Positions 49,263 through 64,000 of a stretch of 64,000 bases of DNA are shown piece after piece. The notes under the pieces were generated by a model that saw only the letters and a program-made list of their open reading frames with translations, searched no databases and was not told the origin of the DNA. The translations under genes were made by a program, and so were the position numbers. Every line of letters begins with the position of its first letter. Within the stretch, counting starts at the first letter, position 1. The stretch comes from Glandiceps talaboti (Eukaryota > Hemichordata > Enteropneusta > Spengelidae). The stretch lies in the NCBI RefSeq assembly GCF_964340395.1, contig NC_135566.1, positions 272,001 to 336,000 on the forward strand, read 5' to 3'.

Positions 49263-50047
49263 GTATTATGCTACTACCACTTTTCAAAAATGGAGGAACC
49301 AGATTTGGTTCATGGATACATGTATAGATGGACTATTCTATTTAAATCTGAGGTGAGGAGATGAAAGGAAGGAGTCAGGGGAGGGGGTGTAGTGTAAAGT
49401 TAAATACAGATTCAGACATCAGTTATTGTTCAGTGATCATTCAGAATCACACGTGTCATTAGTTTTTCATAGCAGTTACAAAATTTAATATACAATACTA
49501 TTTATCTATATATACAAGTTACTCTATACAAAAATGCTACCGTGTTTTTTACCACCAAAACATTCCATTTTCTGAAGTATGATCACAAGGGGAAAATGCA
49601 AATCTATTCAATGTGCAAACAATGGATTTTAATGATATGTAAAAATTGTTACATTTTGGTGTCCAAGTATTTATAACAATGCATAGTTTACATGATTTTC
49701 TGAGTATGTGCACAAAAGATCAGAGAAAAAGGTGACTTATAGGAAGAAAAATGACAAAGCACAAAAACAACTGTCTGTGTGTCAGTTATGTATAAGCCCT
49801 CTCCATGTCAAAAAGGACCCTATTCATTGCAGCAGTCAAAATTTCTTCTGCAAAAGTCTGAATACAGCTTGTAATACTATGCATTATGTATGCATCTAAT
49901 ACTCCCATTAGAACTGTCTAGAGATGTTAGCAAATCTTCATCAAATAAATTGGGTATTAAACTTTGAAACAGGTACATGAAAAGTCTTTCATGACATGGA
50001 TAAGGTCTCATTTACAAATTCAGAATGGTTACCACAGTAATGGTAAT

Positions 50048-53000
50048 TTATTCCTCCTCCACATCACGTTTACTTGGTGCTGCTAAGGCATTTGCACCAA
50101 TCAGACCATGTGCTGTGTTGAACAGGTTGATTGGAGAGCTTCCATCTGTGATCAAGGTGGTTTTCAATCCAAGAGACTGTAGCAGCTTAACCTGCAACAA
50201 CATAGCAATATGTTTAGTTACACCAGACATAACTCAAATAATGATCTATACAGTTAGAAAATTGAAATGTTCACAGAATATGCAAACTATCCAAGAATTA
50301 GAAAAAAATATATATTGAAACACTGAAATCAAAATAACTTAATATCTGAACTTTTTCTTCTTCTAGCATTTGTATAAAAACGTACCTGCATCTCAGGTCC
50401 AGAAACAGCTATTGAACGGATTGTATCAGCACCAATAGCATCAACCATGTTCTTGAATTTAGTGACTTCAATCCCTGACATTTCCTTGGCCTTGGAAATC
50501 TCCAATGTATTCTGCTCCTTGACATATTTTGTCTCTGCTTCACGGGCACAACTCAATCTCTCCAGCTCAGATTCCTGGGAAAAAATTACAGAACTCTTGA
50601 TAGAAATTACATAACATAATTCTTGATCCTTCCAATTATCTAAAAAGGAAAGACATTATACTATAGCCTCTTAAGTTTTGCTGTACAATCTTAGATTATG
50701 AGTTGAATGAAGGAACAATGTAGGTGCCATTTACATGTAGATACATGTTAATTTTAGATCTGGATGACAAGTCAAATCATTTTCATGAGATATTTCGTCT
50801 GTACTTCCCATCATGAAATTTGATTTTTTTCCAATGACTTCTTTACCAGTAAATAGTGAGTAACAAAGATCTAGTTAAAATAGCTTTTTATGTATCAACT
50901 TACAGCCTCAATTCTAGCAGCCTCAGCTTTCAGTTTGGCCTGCTGTACTGCAGCTTCACCTTCAATTCTCTGGGCCTCAGCACGACTCTGAGCCTCAGCT
51001 TTAGCTTGACCAGTACTTTCCACTGCAGCACTGTGAGCCTGCAGTTCCAAAAGTTCCTTCCTTGCTCTTTCAGCTTCTGCTTCATCCAAAATCTTCTGTC
51101 TTTCTAAACGACCCCTGGCCTCTTGCTCAAGACGTTGAGCTTCATGTCTGTGTAATATAAGGCCCACAATTAAAACCAAGGATTTTCAACAAAATGATCA
51201 ACTTTTCTTTGTTCATTCATGTACTAGTTTCACCATTTCTTCCTCACATAAAGTTTATTTCATTTACATACAGTTTATTTGATTTAAAATAACCAGGCTA
51301 ACCACTTCATAAAATCTGAATCATTTTTTAAAATCATTACACATCACATAACGCCTTACTAAAGCACTTCCTCTATGTACTACAATCTTTTACAAAATTG
51401 ATATTAAGGATTAATTTCTAAGACTAACAACATTTGGTCTTTCCTAACATAGTCCATTCAACAACAATGTTGTTAGCTAACAAACTGTCAACTGATCTAG
51501 CTCTTTAATAGCAAATGCAGACTATATTTTATGACATCTATGTTCACACTCTAGTCTTTTTTACAACTTACTTGCTTTGCACTGTAACATTGTTTATAGA
51601 TTAATTACATTTTAGAGGACCTTGATGTACAGGGCTCAAAATGAAGCAACTGACACTACTTCACAGAGGGAAATTAATGCACTTTAATTGGGTGTTACAA
51701 ATTGTAAATACTTGTGATACATTGTATATCAAAATCACAAAAACAACTTTGAACTCCCCTCAGCATGTCAAAAAATGCCAGTTTAAAAATAGGAAAATAT
51801 ACTTCTTTAAAAACTTGGTCCAGTATCTAAACATTGTCATAAACATGTATCAGAGAAAATAGTTTCCCTTTTTGTCAAGCAGTTTAATAAAATAAAGTAA
51901 CTGACATACCTAGCAGTGGCCTCTTGTGAGTTGGTTGTTATTTCAATGGCCAGCTGTACAGACTTCTGTAAGGCATCTCTGGTACGTTGATCTACAGGCT
52001 CTACTGATTGGATATCAATACTGGTGATAATCAGGTTATTTTGGGGAAACATGAATCGGTCACGCACCTTCTTATTCTCATCCAGACCAAACACAGAGGC
52101 GCGAATGATTTTGGCAGAATTCTGTTGAGAAGGCAAGATTGACAAAAACTTTATATATATATGTGTCTTCTACAGATTACAATTATAGCAACTATATCAT
52201 ACTACTACTTTTTAATCATATAAAGATGCAAGGCTCAACATTGTCATCATGCATTTTTAGAGTTTAGACATAATCTTAGAGTAAATACTCAGTTATTGCA
52301 GTCCATTGTGTTCTATAATCTAATTGTCAGTAAAAGTGATAAGACAGTCGCTGTGTGTTAGTGATTACAATAACATTGAATAGGATTGTGAGATGACTGA
52401 TAATGTCGCAGGGGTCAAAAAATATATCACACGGCTTGTGAAGCTAATTTCAGAAATTGCAGAAAACCCTGCTTCTTACAAAAAACATAGACGTGTTTTG
52501 TATAATTGTCACTCCAATCAGTATTTTGAAATATAATTTGAAGCATTTGACTGTCCTACTGCCTTGTTGGTTGCCAAGTCTTTGTTATACAAATAGACTT
52601 GTGGATAGTTTATTGGACAGTTTTTAGAATGATCTAATAAATATTGATTTTGATAGCATTACTCTGCACACTGAAAACCCTATAAAACAAGTTCAGGTAT
52701 TAAAATTGTCTAAGTTTAATACAATGCATGTCACTAAAATCCATCAACTTGGCAATGCATAAGTCTGCAGACTACAACAGTAAAGATGTCAGAATGCAAA
52801 TATTTCATGCATCATAACATGAAAATTGCAACACATCCAACAAATAATTACAACACCCACCTTGTGGAAATCATCGAATTGTACGCTAGCAACTGCACCT
52901 CTAACACGGGATGCAATGGCTTTGCAGGCATCTCCAACAAAGTCTGGAACACTGAAAAGTTTGGCTGCTTCCTGTTTGTTATCCTTGTCATTAACTTCAA

Positions 53001-56000
53001 AATGCCTGGAAAGATGATTTCAAATTGTGTATGAAGATTTGTATGTAGACAAATTAAGGTGTTGTTAGTCTTATGTATGTTAAATTTCTGCCTTTCTGTC
53101 TCTCATGATAATTCACATGAGAATGTTTGTGGCAAAAATTTCAGTTTTGAAGCAAATTTCATACGCATGCCTATTTATTATTTGATGGCATATCTGATTT
53201 GAACTTGTATGGAATTTTGTACAACATAAATGTAACACAACTTTTAATTGAAATTTAGCAAACAGTGTTAATAGAGAATGCTAAACGACTTTGCTAAAAA
53301 GTATTTTACTCACCAGTTATAGGACAACTGCAGCTGCAACCTAGCATGGTCAGCAGTTTCTATGGTGATGATATCAGTGCAAAAATCTGGACCAAGTAAC
53401 AGTACAAGGGATTTGATGACATTTGGTCTCTTTGGCTTGCCACCAGACAAAGACAGTTGAGTAAATTGTTCATCTGGGCCGAGCATCACCAATTCAGGAC
53501 CATATACAACTCTATAAAAACAAACAAGCAAACATAAAGAGTTGAATGAGAATATATAAAACTAAAAGTTGTCTTCTATGTTCACTAGTTTTTTTGTGTT
53601 GTCATTGTCATTGTCATTGTCATTACTAGTTTTTTGTTGGCATTTCAGAATTCTAGTATTGGGTAGAGAAATGTGGTATAACCTTACATTAACATGACAA
53701 TACTATAAATTAATGAGTAAGCTTGGGAATTTACCTAAATTAACCAACTCATCACTAAAGAGAATATTGGAAATATGTTGGTGTCAACAAATTACACCTT
53801 ACCTTGCTTTCTTCTCTTTATAGTCATAAATCTGGACAGTAGCATTATGTGGGACACGGAATGTGACCACTTTTGTCTTCTCTCTTGCTTTAGAACCTGA
53901 AGGACCAACAGAACGATCACTACGATCAGCTAAAGGGTCTTTATGACTCTGAAGAAGTGCCTCAATACCAGGTGGAAGTTCCTTGCTCCACAACTCTTCA
54001 TCTTGAGTCAGCATGTAGGTTTCACCAGTTACAGCTCTCACCTGTAAATTATTAGCATATGCAAATTAGGGATACACTTGGTATTGGATTAGGTAGGTTT
54101 ATTAAAGATGGTGTATGAAAACCACTGTAATTAGAAAGCCATCAGCCTAATTAGATAGAACAGATCAGTGGAAAGAGACAGTCAAAAATGAGAATCAAGT
54201 ATTTTCTGGCTAAATAGAGGTCCAAATGATATCATTATTTAGCCATTCTAAAATCTACTTTGGCTGCCACATTTTATATCAAATATTGTTGTCATTTTCA
54301 CGCCCTAATAAAAGTCAACATTTGACATCTTCTCAATATTTCTTACCTTTCCTGTCTTTGTGTCTCTCACATAGATACCTTCATTTTCATCTAATGGGAT
54401 AGCTTTCCTTTTTGTGACAACATCCACCTCTACGGGAGGAACATACTCAGCAGGACCACGGATCATCCAACGATCACCGGGCTTTCTGTCAACACCCTTT
54501 GGGTGAAAAATCAGAAATTTAAGTTTCTACAGGTCACTTTATATTGCATATGGTGACTGAACAACATATCTCATAGTAATTTCTCTCTATAAACCTAATT
54601 GTACACAGAAAATTGTAAATTTTAGCTTAACTACTATGTTTACTAATACATGATTAACATATCATTTTCAGGGTCATGAAATTAGTCTTATAAGTACACC
54701 ATGCAAGATTTTAAAGGATTATGTATTTCATCACACATGGCATTTGGGAAACACAAATGATCAAGATGTTTTGCCATTCAAAACTTACATATTTTTGCTA
54801 CTGGCAAAGTAACTGTTTAATACAGCCATTTCAATGACAAACATGGCAACATTTTGAAAATTTCTTTTAAGACATACTGGAAAGTAAAAATACCACACCT
54901 GATCTTTGAAGGCTTCATTTGCTCTAAGGATGACACCCTCATCTTCTCCAAGAACGTATACATTCTGGATTCCCTTTTCCAGTTTCTCACCAGGTTGAAG
55001 GAAGAAGGATTTTTCCCCCTGTAGAAGTAACCAGAAGTGATCGATAAGTGATTGACATTGTCAAATATTTGCTTTACCATATAAATCCAGAAATTTATTT
55101 GATATTCTATTGTATCAAAATTAAAATCAAAATCCTGAAGTTGAATATTAATCTTTCTTACCTTGACCAGCTTCTTTTGTCCCAACTGTGGTTTGCCATC
55201 AGCACCAACTGGGTCCATAATCACACAGTATTGTCTATTATTCAGAGTTGTGATTGGTACAACTCCTACTACTTCTTCATAGACGTTAGGGATGTATGTT
55301 TCGGCATCTTCAACTTTCACCAGCCACTCTTCTCCATTTCGTCTAAGTTTTCCATTCTCATCCTTGAAGGTACGGGTAGCACGTAGATGGAGTGCTTTCT
55401 GTAGAAATCAATATAATGACAAGAAGATATAAAACATGAGACAGCAATCTAAGTATTACTACAATTCAAGTCCGACTTGATACTGGTACAATTTGCTCTG
55501 ATGGCCATTTTATGTTCAACTGGTAATAGTTTGATAAAAGCTAACAAAACTGGCCTTTACAGGTAATGAGAATTCTTAGTGGGATAAATGTGTAGAAATT
55601 AACTGATAATTAGTATACATACAACTGCATGAATAGGTATTAATGGAAGCAATAATATCTTTAATACTCAAAACAGAAAAAAAATTATTTTGCGATGGGT
55701 TAAGGACATGGAAATACATCCATCAGATAAACTAATTTCTTAACCATATCAATAATGTTAATATTTTGTAATAATTTCTTACAAGAAACCAGCGGTACAC
55801 CTTAAGGCCTTACTCATTCTCTGATTCTGAATTAAATTCAAACAGCAATATAACTTTTGACAAGGAAAATGTGTTTCTTTATAAGCTCTTATGTCTAAAC
55901 TATGAATGTATCAATATTTTATTTATACTAATTTTCTGTAATTGATTTGCTTAAGTAAACAATTGTGTACATCTACATCAGGTGAGAAAATCAAACATTC

Positions 56001-59000
56001 CCGGCCTATTTACTTATACAGTCTGGATTAATCTTCAGCAAACAGATTATACATTCCTGTATTCATTCGTATAGGACATAGAAACAATTATAAGAAGTAA
56101 GACTTATCTGACACAAATATCCAAGTTTCCAAAACCTTTCAATGAATATTTTAACCTTGACTACATATCACAGAATTAGACAAACAATTTATTAGCAAGA
56201 TTTTCTGCGTTATTAGCATGCTGTGTAATATACACTCTACAGAATAGTTTAATAAGACAGAAATAACCTACAATTTTCAAAAGTGGTTAAATTTTAGAAA
56301 TTGACCTAAGTTAGGCAGAAGTGGTCCCTGTAGTATTACTGGTACTTCTGTTTTCTGAAAGTAAACTTTACATACCTTATCAGTGAGCACATAGGCATCA
56401 ACAACATCCACGACTTCCTCATAAGCACCTGGCAGATAGGCACCAACTTTCCTGACCAGCCATTCTTCTCCTGTGACTCTTGGTGTGCCATCTCTGTCAA
56501 GTGTTTCTTTCCTGGCACGGAGTTTGATTGACTGGTTAGGTCTGATTACAGTAGCACGGATTGTTTCATCCACAACTACCTCCTTCTTAGGGATATAAGT
56601 TCCTGTAACACAATGTCATGTAAGTTAAAGGCCCTTTTCAGATTAGGATTCTGATGTAGAAAACAGTTGTCTGACACAGGTACAGAAAAAGTTGGTCCAG
56701 GACAAAATATTAATAATTGTAATCCTAATGCCTATACTAACTGTTAAAATAACACTAATGTAAAGAACCTGAGATTGAAACCCTGGCCTTTACATTTTCA
56801 CCCAAGTCCATCATCTCATTGCCTTGTATTGCTTCAAGGATTGTACCCAGGAACTGAAAATACAGTATTTTGTTGCTTCAAAGGGTGAAACTACAAAAAT
56901 ACAAAAACATACCTTAGTATTTGTATATACATAGCAACTTCATGAAACTTTAAGTATTGATAATAAAAACCTGTACAGGTACATACTGTAAAACCTATTT
57001 CTACAATAGGGAACTTGCAACCAAGACTGAGCATGCTCAGACGCAAAGGACTATGGGACTGTAAAACCTATTCATACAATTGTCTGTCTTCCTCTTTATG
57101 GCACCTGTCAAATAAGAGCTGTGAAACTTCCTTGTTGACCTGTTCTCTATGAAAAGATCTGAGTGACCTCCATGCTAGACCTACCAACTGTGTTTTTACT
57201 ATGTATAATTTCCTATTTATGGCCACGACTCATTACAGTAACATTAAATAGTCATAATATTTTGATATCTTGCATTTCAAACCAACACCTCACTTAAAGT
57301 CAAAATTACATAAAAGAAATTTCTACATCCTAGTAGAAATTTAGCTCAGTAATTTACAGAAATCTTAGAATGACAGATGCGTACCTTATAAATGGTTAAC
57401 AATGCAGTCTTGCATCCATATCTCCAAAGCTTTTTAATGATCAAGAATGTCTTTTCATGTACACTGTTTTAGGAATTTTACCTCAGTGTAATTTGAATGG
57501 TGAGTCATTATTTTCAGGTGAAATAAACCATTATTAACATAAAATGGATCATTCAGTAATCACATTTTAATAAATGTTACAATATTGAGCTTAGTTACTA
57601 CACATAGGACTATTTTTTCTTTCATTCTGAGAAAATTTTGAAATTACTGATGAATTTTCACTGCAGATTAAGTCAAAAGTCAATATTATCACATATTTCT
57701 AAGACTAATGCAATTTCAACTATGCATACCTTTTAATGAAATACCATCATCTATTTAAATCTCTGGTATAAAACACAACAAACACATATTTCCTATTACA
57801 AAACACGATACCCACTTTCTGTGGCTGATAGTTTTGGCCTATCATTCCATTTTCATGGAAATTGATCGATATGAAATTTATCTCACCTGGTCCTTCAAAA
57901 AGCCACTCATCTCCGGCCACTTTCTTATCACCAGATGGATCTTCAAAATCTAGAATAGCCCTAAGTCTGAGTGCTGTGTTAGCAGTCACTACTTTTAATG
58001 GGGAGACAACTTGTTTCAAGACTTCTCCTGGATAAAGTGGGAATGGTTCTTGTGCCAGGCGGATTTCCTGATCGGCATGGGCGAGTTTGACTTGGCCACT
58101 CTTGTCAAGGACAACATTGCTATCTTCTCCTCTTACAGCAGGGTTTTCAACAATGCAGTAGTGACGTGGAGGGACTGTGATCATCTTCTCTGGGCCATAG
58201 ATAACCCTATTATAGAAAAGATTTTATATTTGGCTACAAAATGCATTGCTGTCATTCAATCAAAGGAACAACTTTGTAGCTCTGTGTGATAACTTATGCT
58301 TAATGTCAGAATGTTGTAATATTGTAATGACTAAAATGTGATGGATCAACTCGTATGTTTAATAATTATCAGAGCTATTAGTAGGCTAATTTTTACCAGC
58401 GATTTGGAAACCATCGCAATCACCATTACAAAGCCACTTGGTCTAAACTATATCACCTTACTATTACCATTGTTGAGTTGACAATGATTGGCCTCTTACT
58501 TGAGCTAAACATGGTGCCTCTTTACATGATCCCCTAAGTCAGATATTGAATGAATGTGTTTTGTCATTTCTCACATACTTTATATTACAAATCATGACAC
58601 CAAATTTCAGAGTACCAAAATTCAGAATCAATTACACAAATGGGGGTCAGATTTAAATTGAAAGAGGATTGAACAACTTGAAATACTGATTGATAAAGGC
58701 CTGATGTATGGTATTACATTGGTCACCATTTCACTGTGACAGATGTGTGATAGCCAGAAGAAGGAAATCCATGCTATGTGTTTTTCACTTCACTTCATTT
58801 TTGCCACTCTATTAAGCAAAATTTGCCCATGTTTCACTCCATGATTTGATTTGGCAATCCATTCAAATTATATGTAAAAAACTGTAACTAATTTGGATGA
58901 CTGAAAATTTCAATAAAGCTCTGTAATACAAATGTGTGCTGGGAGTGGTGGATAATGCAGATCTCTGTAGTAAATATACCAAGTACTTTATTTTTTATAT

Positions 59001-61103
59001 CAATTATGCCAGCCAATCATACTACGAGTGTCAAGTTCACATTGTAAGAATAATTTGGCATCATTATTTATTCAATGAAACAACACAGGCTTTGTTTCAA
59101 GGAGAGAATCAGATAAATCGTTATGTGATTATATATAAAATATATATTTCAGAAACTTGAACACAAACATGAAATCTTGTTCAGAGCTATGGAGACTCAC
59201 AACCCACGCTGTAACATGTAAAGACATATCAAAACACTATGTACACAGTACATGTACAAAAGAAATATCTACATGTTCAGGTTGTGATCAATAGCCTATA
59301 GGTATTATGCCAGGTATACTGAATGGTTTGCCTTGAGGTGTTTTGTGTGCATTTAAACTATCAACTACAATGGAGTGTACACAGTCTATATCACATGATT
59401 CTTTTGTCATTCCTTCGGCTAAAATTGTGTTCTTGGTGGAATAGTAACCCTAGTAAAGTATTTTAAATTTTCCAAGTGCAGAAATATGCAATATGAGTGG
59501 CTAAAATTTTCAATAGCAATCAGAGCTGTACAGAGTTGAAAACAGTCCTGCTTGCAGATGATGCACGTGTTTCGGTCAACACTGTCCTCAGACTCCTGCA
59601 CAAAGCAATGTAACCCACCTATACCAGGTGCACCAGCAAAATGTTGATGCACCAATAACAAAAGAATTTCATACCCAGCTATCAAATATTGGCAATCAAT
59701 CGAAGAGGTACTCTCTTTGACTATAGTAGTCACTGGTAAGATCACAAAAAAGTGTCCAAATTGGAATTTTTCCAGTTCTGACTGTAATTTCAAATGTCCC
59801 ACCTTACAAACACTGCCATATTTGATCATGACGTCCAATAGGGCACTGTACATGAGGAGGAAGCCTGAAATTACGATCAAACTTGTGATTTTGAGATTTT
59901 GGGTCATCCAAACTGTGACTTTTGTTAAGCCATAGTTGATTTATTGCTAATATTTGACCATAGGGTGCATTAATTCTTTAGTTACCAGCATCTCTAGTAA
60001 GCCCAGGTTTCATGGCTGTCTCTTTGCAGGACAGAGAAGGAAGGAATGATTTACTCAGTGTGCAAGCAGGACTATGGTGTAAGTTGAAAAGCGGTGCCTA
60101 CATACTACCCACCATAGACCCTAAACATTTAATTAAATACTATTGGTTAATATTTTACCATACAAAATTTACACTTCAAAATAAATACAAATCTCTTTAC
60201 AAACTTTTCTCAATCCATCTTATTGTTAGCTTGTTATTCATTGCTAAAAAGATTGGCAGTTACATTATTTGTCACACTGTTTGCCAATGTTTTACATTTC
60301 TGCCATGTTTATGCTAATTGGTAGCCAATGTCCTTGAGAGGTGAAAGGTAAAACAAACATACGTCATACCTATAGTTATGCAAATAAATCCAGGTATTAC
60401 TTTCACTTCTATAATACCACCACTTCAATAAAATTATGACTAATGGCAGACAATGCTTCTTGCAGTAAACAAAAATCATGACATGTTGCCTTTCAGGATA
60501 TGTCCATGAAATACGGGGTTTCTAATGCTGTGATCAATTACTAAAAATAGGAATGATACATCAGGTGATCTTGTTACATAACACTTCGTCCAACACAAAT
60601 ACTTTAATGTACTGTGGTGACAGAACTTCAGAATCAGTTGAGGCTACTAAGGTTGCTAAAATATCACATTCTTGAACTATTTCTGTCTTTTATTGTTTTA
60701 CAGTATTCTAGGTATCTATATTGATTCACACCAACATATGTAGCTTTCAATTGTATGGTTGATGTTATTCCAGATCTACAAATTGCAGCAAGTAAACATA
60801 TATGGTTATTTTACGTGAATGGTGGAATGTGCTCACAAAAGATAGGTACCATGAAAGCAATTTAGGTCCCTGCAAACTATTTCCTAGACATGGACATGAG
60901 TGTGGGATTCATTTCAGCAGCAAGAGTATATTTCAGCATATAAAACCTAAATGTTACCTTTCATTGTCTTGGCGGATGAAAGTCTTTGGTCCAATCTCCA
61001 CCTTGGTCACATTGCTATTTTGGTCCAAGACATGAATATAGTAGAAAGGTGGGATCCTGTAGATGCTCTCCTCTCCCCCAGCACGTTGTCTTGAACGATC
61101 CAT
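50048..61103 (-). CDS. MVP: Major vault protein, 13 coding exons
   Basis: Exons: 60958-61103, 57887-58206, 56376-56602, 55162-55398, 54899-55018, 54347-54496, 53803-54041, 53314-53511, 52861-53005, 51910-52121, 50904-51147, 50386-50574 and 50048-50191. All have GT/AG borders and phases agree, summing to 2571 nt or 856 residues (human is 893; the C-terminal tail is shorter). MVP is the main shell protein of the vault ribonucleoprotein particle in the cytoplasm. The N-terminus ([20 protein letters not shown]) and the repeats [18 protein letters not shown] and GDRWMIRGP belong to the vault repeats. [20 protein letters not shown] marks the shoulder domain, and [20 protein letters not shown] with the following Ala/Glu-rich helix is the cap coiled coil. 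The last exon ([15 protein letters not shown]) is the cap end. A TTTCAGCAG just before the ATG suggests a 5' untranslated exon farther upstream. No damage seen. Confidence 0.97.
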
Positions 61104-63350
61104 GTTTAAAGCTTGTCTGCTGAAAAAAATGACACTCCTTGTGAGCTATAGGAATTTAAACTGAGGAATTATTTGGTACCAAATATTGACATGTGATATC
61201 AAATTGTATCTTCCACTGCCATCCAGTCTGCATTCATACAAACATGATGAAATATTACAAATTATATACACACAAGTACTTACGTTTCTCTGAAAGAATT
61301 CTAAAATAAAAATTGCACAACTTGATATGGCAGTATAAAATTCTGTGGCAGTAAGATTACTTCTTTGCTCTGAATAATTTCACAACGTTATAGTGAACAC
61401 TGACAGCTTTACCACTCTCACGTCATTGCTTGGCCGGGACAAACTGATGGGTCACGTAGTGCTGTCATTGACGAATGTGGTACTTTAGTACCGGCACGTA
61501 CATGTATTTATAGGCAAATTATCACATGACTCATGCACTGACTAACAACGAAACCTTGTGCAATCACAACCAACATTGCTTACCCTTGCAAAAAAAAAGA
61601 AATAGCTCATCAGATTACCATCTTGCATGAGTTGTATTACAGTGCTGTATTGCACTTCACTTTCATCATTTTCTGCTGATTGTTTAGTGTCATAGCAACG
61701 GTGTTATGCGCAATGTCATGTCGATGTGTATCGGAGACGATGACACGCCCACGTACCTGTATAATACATTTCAGCTGGAATTTTGCAGGGGATATTTGCC
61801 CTGACATATCATAAATATCGGTTATTTTGTCTTTTTTATACAACACATCGAGTCACAGGACTAGTCGAGTAACACTGTGTAGGTAACACAAAATATTTCA
61901 CACATGATGATGATGGCACTTTTACTTCCGCGTTCAACCTGTTCTCTAGTCCCTGCCATTACATTAATAGTCTATAGAGCTCGGACTCTTTTAATGTATA
62001 AAACAACTTGTCACGCAAAAAATTGTTAAATGAGTGTTAAACTATCAATTTGAAGACAGAAATAACATACAGGAACGACTCTTCTTGTGTGGAGTCGACC
62101 AGATGTTTTGGGCAACAGCGCCGCGGCGAAAGCCATTGGGCCGGGGACATGACGTAGCGATTTGTCTCGTCAGCGAAAATGGATATGGTTCCATAAACTC
62201 GCTGCAACCTAGACGGCGTGAAAGAATTGGCTGAAAAAACCCAGTGCACATTCAGCAGAAAAATGATAAGATTAATTGACCTACCTTAGACGAGAATTGT
62301 GAGTCGTTTACCCTTGGAGCACGTAAAGATTCTGCAAGGTAAGCAGGAAGTTCACAAAATACATGTATGTTTCTTAAGTCACACATGGACCAATCAGACT
62401 ACCCTACGTCACATTCTATATTTAGATTTAACACTCCCATCATGCAACGGCTTGAACGCAACAGGTGAAGCTGGAAAAAAGTTTCCTAACCTGCTGAGTG
62501 AAATCGGAGCAGCTACTGTATCAACTTCAAGAAATACATGAAAACCAGAAACGGACCCGCGAGATTAATAATATTGACGGTTCCGGGCTCTGGCCGTGCG
62601 GATTAATTTGTTGAGGTGTAGTAAATTACAACGTGTCGATGTGGTTTTTATTATTTATTGTCCCTTTTAGTTTTACTAACTTAAATTACAATTTAATGAA
62701 ATCGACACACGTTGATTCATAACAACATAATATTCATGGAACACAATCTTATTTAAATCGATGCTGTTCAATTCATAAACAGTCTGTAAACAAAACTAGG
62801 GATTGCATACCCAGTAATTAACTTCAATTTCGTTATCAAATTGACACTTTTCATTTTATAGAAACAAAGGGTATATGGAGGCACAGTGATGGATACAACC
62901 ATTGCAAGTATTAACCTGGTCTAATTACTGTCAAGCGTGGCATCATCATGGCTTTGCGTTACCAGTATCCACGCTTCAACCGTTGAGGTCGCCCTTTTGA
63001 ATAGTGCAACTGTATTTGGATATTAAAAAAAATCATTATATTATTTATTCGTACCGAAATGTTTTGGTACAAACAATAACATCCGTCTACGCAATGAACG
63101 AGTGTTGTTCTTAGGACCATGACAGTCTGTGATTAAAAAAAGACAATGAAGACCGTTATCGTCATTATCGTCATTTATGATATGTAAAACATTGCCACTA
63201 TGGAACTCACTATATCAACATGCTCGCTTTGCACCCAACGTGCTACCACGTTCGGGCTCCTTATATTAGTACAAATGTACTTTTATTGCATTGCTCCACA
63301 CGTGAGCCTTGACTACGTACGCAACACCAGTATTTGGGCTTATACGTCTG
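61104..63350. other. 5' flank of MVP and intergenic DNA
   Basis: This should contain the MVP promoter and its untranslated first exon. GTAAGT-like donors on the minus strand near 61285, and a GTAGGT near 62284, are candidates, none decisive. No coding gene was recognised. Confidence 0.45.
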
Positions 63351-63353
63351 CGA

Positions 63354-63655
63354 TACAGATACAGATACAGATACAGATACAGATACAGATACAGATACAG
63401 ATACAGATACAGATACAGACACATATACAGATACAGATACAGATACAGATACAGATACAGATACAGATATAGATACAGATACAGATATAGATACAGACAC
63501 ATATACAGATATAGATACAGATACAGACACATACACATATACAGATACAGACACATATACAGATACAGATACAGATACAGACACATACAGATACAGACAC
63601 AGATACAGATACACAGACACAGACACAGACACAGACACAGATACAGATACAGACA
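63354..63655. repeat. (ACAGAT)n hexanucleotide microsatellite with variants
   Basis: About 300 bp of ACAGAT units interrupted by ACAGAC, ACATAT and ATAGAT variants. All six reading frames are open over it, an effect of the repeat and not evidence of a gene. Confidence 0.97.
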
Positions 63656-64000
63656 AATAAAAGATACACAGGGAAAACAAATATATTGATTATACAGGTA
63701 AATGGCTTTTATTCCTTCAAATATGACGTGTAGATCTGTGGATGTCAATAAATCTCTGTCGTATCAGATAATCTGGATTAAATGACGTCATTATATCCGA
63801 ATTTCAGATAATGTATGATGATATCTTCAACACCTGGAAAGCATTGTCCACTGAGTTTTCTATGATCGGATGTAATAAGAAATTATTTCAGCTTCTACGT
63901 ATTAAATTCACACATTGAAAAAGAAGTCTGTATTAAACTTGTAAGATACGTCGTGACGTTTCGCCCTCACCGGCCTCTCCAGGGTTGGCCGATGTGTGAG
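63656..64000. other. Right edge, nothing recognised
   Basis: Short AT-rich stretch at the edge of the window with no open frame of note. Confidence 0.4.

Noticed and set aside
59419-59907. A 162-codon minus-strand open frame in the first MVP intron
   Set aside because: No recognisable domain, unconvincing codon pattern, and the MVP reading is complete without it. A far-decayed repeat protein remains possible ([12 protein letters not shown]).
63266-63748. Long open frames on both strands over the ACAGAT repeat (repeated Thr-Asp, Tyr-Arg, Ser-Val and similar)
   Set aside because: They exist in every frame solely because the hexanucleotide repeat has no stop codons.

Overview
The window is nuclear DNA from an animal, most likely an AT-rich marine invertebrate (an invertebrate deuterostome or a lophotrochozoan; I cannot decide which). 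The evidence is spliced GT-AG genes for the ciliary protein IFT20 and for the major vault protein, a group III secreted phospholipase A2, lineage-expanded membrane and glycosyltransferase genes, and many animal-type transposable elements and microsatellites. No bacterial or organelle features were seen.

Layout. 0.7-3.7 kb: IFT20 (minus strand, 4 exons). 7.3-9.0 kb: gene A of an unrecognised multi-pass membrane protein family (plus strand). 11.2-13.0 kb: gene B of the same family (minus). 15.2-16.8 kb: phospholipase A2 (minus). 18.6-20.4 kb: GT32-type glycosyltransferase copy 1 (minus). 22.3-23.7 kb: gene C, a near-identical copy of gene B without its last exon. 23.7-28.8 kb: broken retroelement fossils (a Ty3/Gypsy piece beside a DIRS/Ngaro-like piece). 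30.5-31.8 kb: a decayed DDE-type transposase-like gene. 31.8-33.4 kb: glycosyltransferase copy 2. 33.4-42.8 kb: an insertion of about 9.4 kb that splits the copy-2 duplication block. Inside it sits a complete-looking 4.67 kb Tc1/mariner-type element. 45.5-46.7 kb: a decayed reverse-transcriptase fragment followed by a tRNA-derived SINE. 47.6-49.3 kb: minisatellites. 50.0-61.1 kb: MVP (minus, 13 coding exons, 856 residues). 63.3-63.7 kb: a hexanucleotide microsatellite.

Two larger structures stand out. First, the blocks at 12.05-13.42, 15.39-15.61 and 18.58-20.36 kb recur in the same order and orientation at 22.30-23.68, 30.01-30.22 and 31.78-33.36 plus 42.81-43.11 kb. This looks like an old tandem segmental duplication later invaded and eroded by mobile elements; the second copy has lost the phospholipase gene. 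Second, the Tc1/mariner-type element at 35523-40193 has 53-bp terminal inverted repeats (50/53 matching) flanked by TA. It carries an intact DD38E transposase and, on the other strand, a second intact two-exon gene of 517 codons. That gene encodes a protein with a PB1-like N-terminus, a coiled coil and a Cys/His cluster. A two-gene, convergent Tc1/mariner element of this size is unusual for animals and is the best candidate for an undescribed system here.

Exon limits were set by hand from GT/AG sites, reading phase and family similarity. Untranslated exons and promoters are mostly unresolved.
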